Positions 1 through 4,576 of a stretch of 6,276 nt of DNA are shown one piece after another. The stretch comes from Anaerotignum sp. (lineage in GTDB: Bacteria; Bacillota; Clostridia; Lachnospirales; Anaerotignaceae): NCBI GenBank assembly GCA_017442465.1, contig JAFRZQ010000033.1, positions 1 to 6,276 on the forward strand, in the 5' to 3' direction. Position 1 is the first letter of the stretch. The number at the start of each line of letters is the position of its first letter. The notes under the pieces are model-generated. The model saw nothing but the letters and a program-made list of their open reading frames with translations, was not told the origin of the DNA and did not search any database. Position numbers and translations under genes: made by a program.

Positions 1-808
1 GATCCCAATAGGCTTCGGAAAGGACTACAATGATGTCGGGGTTCTGGAAATCCTGACCGGATGTTTCGGAAGGCTGATATTTTTCAAAGTATTCTGCCAG
101 ATATTTTTCGTTATAATCGGCAGGGTCTCCCATGTTCAAAGAGGCAAAGTTCAGGATAAAGCCGGTAATGAAGCCGTTTGTATCATAGTTGGTTTCCTGA
201 TTGCCGGGGGCTTTGGGGGAAACGCCGAAGTTTTCATATCCATTGCGGACTGCGGGGTTCATACAGAACAGATAAAGCCCTGCCAGGAATAGTGGTGTGC
301 AGAATACGCGCTTTTTCCATGCAACAGGGATCTCCGGTTTCATCATCAGAATGAACAGAAAATAAAAGATGATGACTGCAATGGTGTTCCATGCGGCATC
401 GGGGAATTTCAGATCTGTCAGGAAAGTACCGAAACTGCCGGCGTTTTTGGCAAATACCATATCCCAGGGGAAGAAGTGTACTTCCAGGATCGCCATTTTG
501 AAATAATCGATCAGAGGCATAATGGTAAAAATCAGGGCAGACAGAAAAGCTGCCAGGGGGATGCGCTTGGTCAGACAGACAAAGGCACCGAAAATCAGGT
601 AAGCGACGATGGCACCCAGGAGGAATGCACCTGTATTTTCCTGCAGCAGGGCGGAAAGTAATTCGTCAGACTGAAAAGCCAGGCTATTGCAGGCATAGGT
701 CAGGTATAAGGGGAAGAGGGCTACGATCAGCCACATGATGGTTTTTGTCTTTTTATTGCTATGGAAAAACTCTTGAATTTCCATCTGCATTTCGCGAAAA
801 GGGTTCAT
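1..808 (-). CDS. LTA synthase / phosphoglycerol transferase family membrane protein (N-terminal part, truncated by window edge)
   Basis: The minus strand is open from the ATG at 808-806 to the window edge, giving 269 codons and no stop; the catalytic domain lies outside. Seen: five hydrophobic segments at about residues 23-41, 60-79, 84-105, 141-156 and 168-183, then a hydrophilic region and the phrase NPDIIVVLSEAYWD (256-269). This matches the family plan of five N-terminal membrane helices followed by an extracellular sulfatase/alkaline-phosphatase-fold domain that moves glycerol phosphate from phosphatidylglycerol. Glu265 sits where the family has its first metal-binding Glu (Glu255 in S. 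aureus LtaS, by analogy). The Thr nucleophile is beyond the edge. The start is supported by GAGG at 822-819, ten bases upstream, and by a promoter at 876-848. It is transcribed away from the CatA-like gene. It could be true LtaS or one of the related clostridial paralogues; the missing part is needed to decide. Confidence 0.85.
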   Translation of the reverse strand, partial: MNPFREMQMEIQEFFHSNKKTKTIMWLIVALFPLYLTYACNSLAFQSDELLSALLQENTGAFLLGAIVAYLIFGAFVCLTKRIPLAAFLSALIFTIMPLIDYFKMAILEVHFFPWDMVFAKNAGSFGTFLTDLKFPDAAWNTIAVIIFYFLFILMMKPEIPVAWKKRVFCTPLFLAGLYLFCMNPAVRNGYENFGVSPKAPGNQETNYDTNGFITGFILNFASLNMGDPADYNEKYLAEYFEKYQPSETSGQDFQNPDIIVVLSEAYWD

Positions 809-847
809 TTTTATCAATCCTCATTTTTTGATTTTGTACAATAAAAC

Positions 848-876
848 ATAATATCATTTTTTTTTGTCTATTTCAA
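848..876 (-). promoter_or_regulatory. Predicted sigma-A-type promoter for the LTA-synthase-like gene
   Basis: Read on the minus strand, TTGAAA (876-871) and TATTAT (853-848) are separated by exactly 17 bases that include a run of nine A. Both hexamers are close to consensus TTGACA/TATAAT. Transcription would start near 841, giving a leader of about 33 bases with GAGG at 822-819. This is a prediction from sequence only. Confidence 0.65.
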
Positions 877-919
877 GAAAAGCTTGGATTCTAATAGTTT
901 TTTTCATTTTCTGTCGGCG

Positions 920-948
920 TTGAAAAAGAAAATCATTCATGTTAAGAT
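920..948 (+). promoter_or_regulatory. Predicted sigma-A-type promoter for catA-like/hemW
   Basis: TTGAAA (920-925) and TAAGAT (943-948) are separated by exactly 17 bases. The predicted start is near 955, about 20 bases before the ATG at 975, and GAGG at 964-967 lies seven bases before that ATG. It is the only good promoter I see upstream of the catA-like/hemW pair. Confidence 0.6.
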
Positions 949-974
949 TGAAAAAACAGATTTGAGGTGGAAGT

Positions 975-1598
975 ATGCAGAAAATCGATTTTAACAGCTG
1001 GAAGAGAAAACCGCTGTTCCAGTTTTTTGAAGGGGAAAGTTATCCCTTTTACAGTGTGACTTTCGTGCAGGATGTGACGAAACTCCATGAATATATAAAG
1101 AAAAACGGACTTTCCTTTTATTATGCCATGCTGTATCTGTGCAACAAGGCACTGAACAGTGTGGAAGCTTTCCGCTATGGTATGGTGGATGGGGAACTGG
1201 TGCTGTATGAAAAACGCCGCGGCAGTTTTACGGATGTGCGTCCCGGGGATGAATTTTTTCATATTGTTGTAGCACCTATGGATGGCACCCTGGAGGAATA
1301 CTGCGAAGCTGCAAAAAAGGCCAATGCGGAGCAGGAGGAATTCATCATTTTTGAAGAAGAAGGCGATGATCTGGTTTATTTCACCTGTGCGCCATGGTTT
1401 GAGATGACGGCCATGACAAATGAACGGGATTTTCAGAAATACGATGCCATTCCCCGTGTGGCATGGGGCAAATATGTGGAACGGGACGGTAGACTGCAGC
1501 TGAATATTTCTGTGGAAGTGAACCATATGTTTATCGATGGACTGCATATTGGGCTGTTTCATCAGAAGCTGACGGAACTGATCGAGGAGTTGAAATGA
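975..1598 (+). CDS. CatA-like O-acetyltransferase (chloramphenicol acetyltransferase family)
   Basis: 207 residues, close to the 213-220 usual for type A chloramphenicol acetyltransferases, which transfer acetyl from acetyl-CoA to a hydroxyl group as cytoplasmic trimers. Family landmarks seen: an N-terminal FNSWKRKPLFQFF (6-18) resembling the 'W-R..hF..F' opening, F-R-Y-G-M-V-D-G-E-L-V (66-76) matching the 'FRmam.dGELv' block, a PW pair (140-141), and the active-site motif NHMFIDG (183-189) matching HHxxxDG. His184 is the expected catalytic base and Asp188 the structural Asp. Two deviations: the first His of the motif is Asn183, and the position of the CAT Ser that stabilises the intermediate (Ser148 in CAT-III) appears to be Thr137. 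Chloramphenicol resistance is therefore not established; many chromosomal homologues have unknown substrates. The start at 975 has GAGG seven bases upstream and a promoter at 920-948. The TGA stop (1596-1598) overlaps the hemW start, suggesting translational coupling. Confidence 0.88.
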   Translation: MQKIDFNSWKRKPLFQFFEGESYPFYSVTFVQDVTKLHEYIKKNGLSFYYAMLYLCNKALNSVEAFRYGMVDGELVLYEKRRGSFTDVRPGDEFFHIVVAPMDGTLEEYCEAAKKANAEQEEFIIFEEEGDDLVYFTCAPWFEMTAMTNERDFQKYDAIPRVAWGKYVERDGRLQLNISVEVNHMFIDGLHIGLFHQKLTELIEELK

Positions 1599-2734
1599 TG
1601 GGTAATATCGGATTATATATCCACATCCCTTTCTGCAGACAGAAATGTCTGTACTGTGATTTTCCTTCCTGGGCAGGGCAGGAAGATCAGATGCAGAGGT
1701 ATGTGGATGCCCTGACAAAAGAAATACGGAACAGAAGCAGAGAGTATTCCGATAGAACGGTCGTGTCTGTATTTTTTTGAGGCGGCACACCGACGACGCT
1801 TTCCATTCCTATGCTGGAGCAGCTGATGCAGGCTCTCTTTGAAAACTGGAACATTGCAGAAGATGCGGAGATCACCACGGAGGCTAACCCCGGCACACTG
1901 GACAGAGAAATGACAGATGCCCTGAAGAAAATGGGCTTTAACCGTCTGAGCATGGGCGTACAGGCATGGCAGAACAGACTGCTGAAAGATCTTGGCAGGA
2001 TCCATACGATTGAAAGTTTTCAGGAAAACTACAAGGCTGTCAGAGAAGCAGGATTTGCAAATGTGAATACAGACCTGATGTTTGCTCTGCCAAACCAGAC
2101 CATGGCAGACTGGCAGGAAACAGTGAAAAATATGATTGCTATGAATCCAGAGCATATTTCTGCCTATAGTTTGATTCTGGAGGAAGGAACTCCTTTTTAT
2201 GATAAATACGAGAAAGGGGAACTGGAACCTGCGGAGGAAGATCTGGACAGGGAAATGTATCATTGGGCGGTGGATTATCTGGCGGAAATGGGATATGAAC
2301 AGTATGAAATCTCCAATTTTGCCAAAAAAGACAGACAGAGCCGTCATAACCGCATTTACTGGGAGGCAGAAGAATATCTGGGGATGGGGCTGGGCTCTCA
2401 TTCTTATATGAACGGAGAACGATTCCATAATATCTATGACCTGCAGGAATATATCAAGGCTGACGGCGATGTTTCCTTATTAAAGGAAGATGTTGAAATC
2501 ATTACGGAAGAAGATGCGCTGGCAGAATTCATGTTCCTTGGGCTCAGACTGACGGAAGGTGTTTCTTTTGACCGATTCAGAGAACGATTTGGACAGGAAA
2601 TGAAAAATATTTACGGCAGACAGATCGAAGAATTGGTGAAAGATGGTTTACTGAAGGAAGATGAAATGGGTATCCGACTGACCCGAAGAGGCGTGGATAT
2701 CAGCAACTTTGTATTTGAGAAGTTCTTATTCTGA
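1595..2734 (+). pseudogene. hemW: hemW, radical SAM haem chaperone, interrupted by in-frame UGA at codon 62
   Basis: Read through one TGA at 1778-1780, this is a 379-codon HemW of normal length. HemW is a radical SAM-family cytoplasmic protein that binds haem and delivers it to haem proteins; it is often misnamed oxygen-independent coproporphyrinogen III oxidase. Seen: YIHIPFCRQKCLYC with the CxxxCxxC cluster cysteines at 14, 18 and 21; TTEANPGT (94-101); NRLSMGVQ (116-123); GRIHT; YEISNF; and HNRIYW (251-256), the HNxxYW motif typical of HemW rather than HemN. The TGA replaces the first Gly of the SAM-binding GGGTP motif (sequence reads FF-stop-GGTP), and the frame is unchanged afterwards, so a GGA-to-TGA substitution is the simplest cause. 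A downstream start (ATG 1811) has no ribosome binding site and would lack the iron-sulphur motif. GAGGAG at 1584-1589 serves ATG 1595 or ATG 1598. It overlaps catA by 4 or 1 bases. Nonsense mutation and sequencing error are both possible. Confidence 0.88.
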
Positions 2735-2787
2735 TACAATTCTGAAGAATTTCTTAAAATGCGGTAAAATGAATAAAAATTTAGTTT

Positions 2788-2820
2788 TTAGCACTTGACA
2801 TCTTTGGTGGCTAGTGCTAT
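2788..2820. promoter_or_regulatory. Second, wide-spaced CIRCE-like inverted repeat over the hrcA promoter
   Basis: TTAGCACTT (2788-2796) and TAGTGCTAT (2812-2820) form an inverted repeat whose core 7-mers TAGCACT (2789-2795) and AGTGCTA (2813-2819) are exact CIRCE half-sites. The arms as written are 15 bases apart rather than the 9 of a standard CIRCE. The left arm overlaps the first bases of the -35 box and the right arm overlaps the -10 box. It may be an auxiliary HrcA contact or a degenerate operator; binding is inferred only. Confidence 0.5.
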
Positions 2821-2823
2821 CTT
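2795..2823 (+). promoter_or_regulatory. Predicted sigma-A-type promoter of the hrcA-grpE-dnaK operon
   Basis: A perfect TTGACA (2795-2800) is followed after 17 bases by TATCTT (2818-2823), which is preceded by TGC (2815-2817) and so has an extended -10 element. The predicted transcript starts near 2830, which places CIRCE within the first 35 transcribed bases. The richer TATACA at 2824-2829 would need a 23-base spacer and is less likely to be the -10. Confidence 0.75.
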
Positions 2824-2835
2824 TATACATGTGAG

Positions 2836-2862
2836 TTAGCACTCAAAAGTGGTGAGTGCTAA
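2836..2862. promoter_or_regulatory. CIRCE operator (HrcA binding site)
   Basis: TTAGCACTC (2836-2844), a 9-base spacer (2845-2853) and GAGTGCTAA (2854-2862) match the CIRCE consensus at every position. It lies just after the predicted transcription start and 25 bases before the hrcA ATG. In this family HrcA dimers bind CIRCE and repress the operon until heat shock titrates the GroEL that keeps HrcA active. Confidence 0.97.
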
Positions 2863-2887
2863 TAAGATGGAAAAAGGAGGCGGCGGT

Positions 2888-3937
2888 ATGGCGTTGAACG
2901 ACAGAAAAATACAGATTTTGCAGGCCATTATCAATGACTATATTGAAACGGCGGAACCCGTCGGTTCCAGAACCATTGCCAAAAAGTACAATCTGGGTAT
3001 CAGTTCTGCTACCATCAGAAACGAAATGAGCGATCTGGAAGAAATGGGTCTCATCATGCAGCCCCACGCTTCTGCAGGCCGTATCCCTTCTGATATGGGT
3101 TACAGACTCTATGTTGACCATCTGATGCAGCAGAAGGAACTGACAGCCGACGAACAGAAATATCTGCAGAGTGTCATCTCCAGGGATATCAATCAGATCG
3201 ATTATCTGATGGAGGAAACAGCGAAAGCCCTTTCCCTGCTGACAAATTATGCGACATTCATTTCCGAACCTGTAGGCCAGAGAACAAGGATCAAACAGAT
3301 CAGACTGCTCCCTCTGGACAGCACATCCTTGCTGCTGGTTATTGCCACAGGCGATAACTTCATCAAGAATCATGTCATCAAAATGGATAATGTGCCTTCG
3401 GAAGAAAAGATATTCTACATGGGTATCTGCCTGAACAGAGTGCTGCAGGGCTGTGCGCTGAATGAAATCGACGGTGCAGTCATCAGCAAGATGCAGGCGG
3501 AACTGCAGGACTATCAGGAACTGCTGCAGCCCATTCTGAAGGCTATCGAAATCACCATGAGAGCGGCAGAAAAGGTGCAGGTACACATGAGCGGTGCCAG
3601 AAATATGCTGGCGTTCCCCGAATTTTCCGACATTCAGAAAGCAAAATCCCTGTTCCAGACACTGGAAGAAAAGGATGTGCTGGTAACGATGCTGGAGGAA
3701 AGCAAGGGCAGCGATATTCAGATCCTGATCGGCAGCGAAAACACGGTGCAGGGCATGAAGGACTGCAGTGTTATCACGGCAACCTACAAAATGGGGGACA
3801 ACACCAGAGGTACCATTGGTATCGTAGGCCCCACAAGAATGGATTATTCGCAGGTCATTTCCGTACTGAATGGTATGGTGCAGAATATTGAAAATGTATT
3901 ACGGAACCTTTCCGATGGAAATAACAAAAATACCTAG
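2888..3937 (+). CDS. hrcA: Heat-inducible transcription repressor HrcA
   Basis: 349 residues, the usual length. HrcA is a cytoplasmic DNA-binding dimer that represses class I heat-shock genes by binding CIRCE. Seen: an N-terminal winged-helix region (about 1-75) with EPVGSRTIAKKY, SSATIRNEMSDLEEMGLI and AGRIPSDMGYRLYVDHL, all diagnostic of HrcA; a central GAF-like region; and near the C-terminus ENTVQGMKDCSVITATY followed by GTIGIVGPTRMDYSQVI, the conserved tail block. The start at ATG 2888 is chosen because GGAGG (2876-2880) lies seven bases upstream. The longer frame from GTG 2849 would begin inside CIRCE and lacks a ribosome binding site. It is first in the operon, directly downstream of its own operator, so it should be autoregulated. 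It ends with TAG, 15 bases before grpE. Confidence 0.97.
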   Translation: MALNDRKIQILQAIINDYIETAEPVGSRTIAKKYNLGISSATIRNEMSDLEEMGLIMQPHASAGRIPSDMGYRLYVDHLMQQKELTADEQKYLQSVISRDINQIDYLMEETAKALSLLTNYATFISEPVGQRTRIKQIRLLPLDSTSLLLVIATGDNFIKNHVIKMDNVPSEEKIFYMGICLNRVLQGCALNEIDGAVISKMQAELQDYQELLQPILKAIEITMRAAEKVQVHMSGARNMLAFPEFSDIQKAKSLFQTLEEKDVLVTMLEESKGSDIQILIGSENTVQGMKDCSVITATYKMGDNTRGTIGIVGPTRMDYSQVISVLNGMVQNIENVLRNLSDGNNKNT

Positions 3938-3952
3938 AAATGAGGGAACAAC

Positions 3953-4537
3953 GTGGAAGAAATGAAAAAGGATGAAAATCTGGAAGAACAGGAAGCCGTT
4001 GTGGAAGAAATAGCAGAAGAAACAATGGAAACTGTGGAAGGAGAAGCTGTAGAAGAAGGCGAAATGGAAGTTCTGGATGAAAAGGACGAAAAGATCGCCC
4101 AGCTGGAACAGCAGGCTGCTGACAATCTGGATAAATATCAGAGATGTCTGGCGGAATTTGATAACTTCCGCAAACGTACCGTAAAGGAAAAAGCCAGCAT
4201 GTATGACGATGGCGTAAGAAGCACAGTAGAGAAACTCTTGATGGTCATCGACAATCTGGAAAGAGCCGTTATGGTTCAGGAAGGCAAAGTGGATGAAAAC
4301 GATGCGTTCTTCAAAGGTGTGAAAATGACTCTGACACAGTTCCAGGACGTTTTGCGCGGCATTGGTGTGGAAGAAATCAAGGCTGTGGGCGAAAAATTCG
4401 ACCCCAACCTGCACGCAGCAGTGGCCCACGAAGACGATGAAAACTACGGCGAAAACGAAGTGGTTCTGGAAATGCTGAAGGGTTATATGTATAAAGATAA
4501 AGTGATCCGTCACAGTATGGTAAAAGTAGCAAACTAA
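3953..4537 (+). CDS. grpE: Nucleotide exchange factor GrpE
   Basis: 194 residues. GrpE is a cytoplasmic dimer that releases ADP from DnaK and resets the chaperone cycle. Seen: a very acidic, probably disordered N-terminus (about 1-45); a long coiled-coil region (about 45-100) with DKYQRCLAEFDNFRKR (60-75), the family's core phrase; VIDNLERAV (98-106); and a C-terminal beta domain with GEKFDPNLHAAVAH (146-159) and KGYMYKDKVIRHSMVKV (176-192), matching the GrpE signature region that contacts the DnaK ATPase domain. GTG at 3953 is taken as the start because GAGGG (3942-3946) lies six bases upstream; the in-frame ATG at 3962 would be 15 bases from it and gives a protein only three residues shorter. 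It lies 15 bases after hrcA and 39 bases before dnaK with no terminator or convincing promoter in either gap. Confidence 0.97.
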   Translation: MEEMKKDENLEEQEAVVEEIAEETMETVEGEAVEEGEMEVLDEKDEKIAQLEQQAADNLDKYQRCLAEFDNFRKRTVKEKASMYDDGVRSTVEKLLMVIDNLERAVMVQEGKVDENDAFFKGVKMTLTQFQDVLRGIGVEEIKAVGEKFDPNLHAAVAHEDDENYGENEVVLEMLKGYMYKDKVIRHSMVKVAN

Positions 4538-4576
4538 TCGAGAAAATCAATTTGTATATTTTAGGAGGAATTAATC

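Larger units (their letters stand above)
809..974. other. Divergent intergenic region
   Basis: This AT-rich stretch separates the two divergent genes. It contains one predicted promoter for each direction (876-848 minus, 920-948 plus) whose -35 boxes lie about 44 bases apart and do not overlap. I see no terminator, no RNA gene and no clear operator palindrome. TTGAAAAA occurs twice (920-927 and 948-955); in this A-rich context the repeat may be fortuitous. Confidence 0.6.

Noticed and set aside
1..4. Window begins with GATC, as a Sau3AI clone end would
   Set aside because: A four-base match occurs by chance once in 256 positions and nothing else supports a cloning junction.
476..661. 61-codon plus-strand open frame
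   Set aside because: It lies antisense to the LTA-synthase-like gene, has no ribosome binding site of note, and a composition (Gln, Lys, Asp, Gly) without domain features.
1781..1820. Selenocysteine insertion at the hemW UGA
   Set aside because: The position is a conserved Gly rather than Cys, and the following 40 bases form only a three-pair CGG/CCG stem by eye, not a convincing bacterial SECIS.
942..2428. Minus-strand open frames opposite the catA-like gene and hemW (282 and 271 codons)
   Set aside because: They lie antisense to genes with clear family motifs, have low-complexity or unlikely composition and resemble no family I know. They were treated as shadows.
2738..2751. Hairpin AATTC-TGAA-GAATT after hemW as a terminator
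   Set aside because: The five-pair stem has a single G:C pair and no U-run follows, so it is too weak to call a Rho-independent terminator. Read-through from hemW into hrcA remains possible.
2849..2887. N-terminal extension of hrcA from GTG 2849
   Set aside because: The start would lie inside CIRCE with no ribosome binding site. ATG 2888 has GGAGG at seven bases and gives the normal HrcA N-terminus.
4538..4576. Internal promoter between grpE and dnaK
   Set aside because: The 39-base gap is AT-rich but shows no -35/-10 pair at proper spacing. It contains only the dnaK ribosome binding site.
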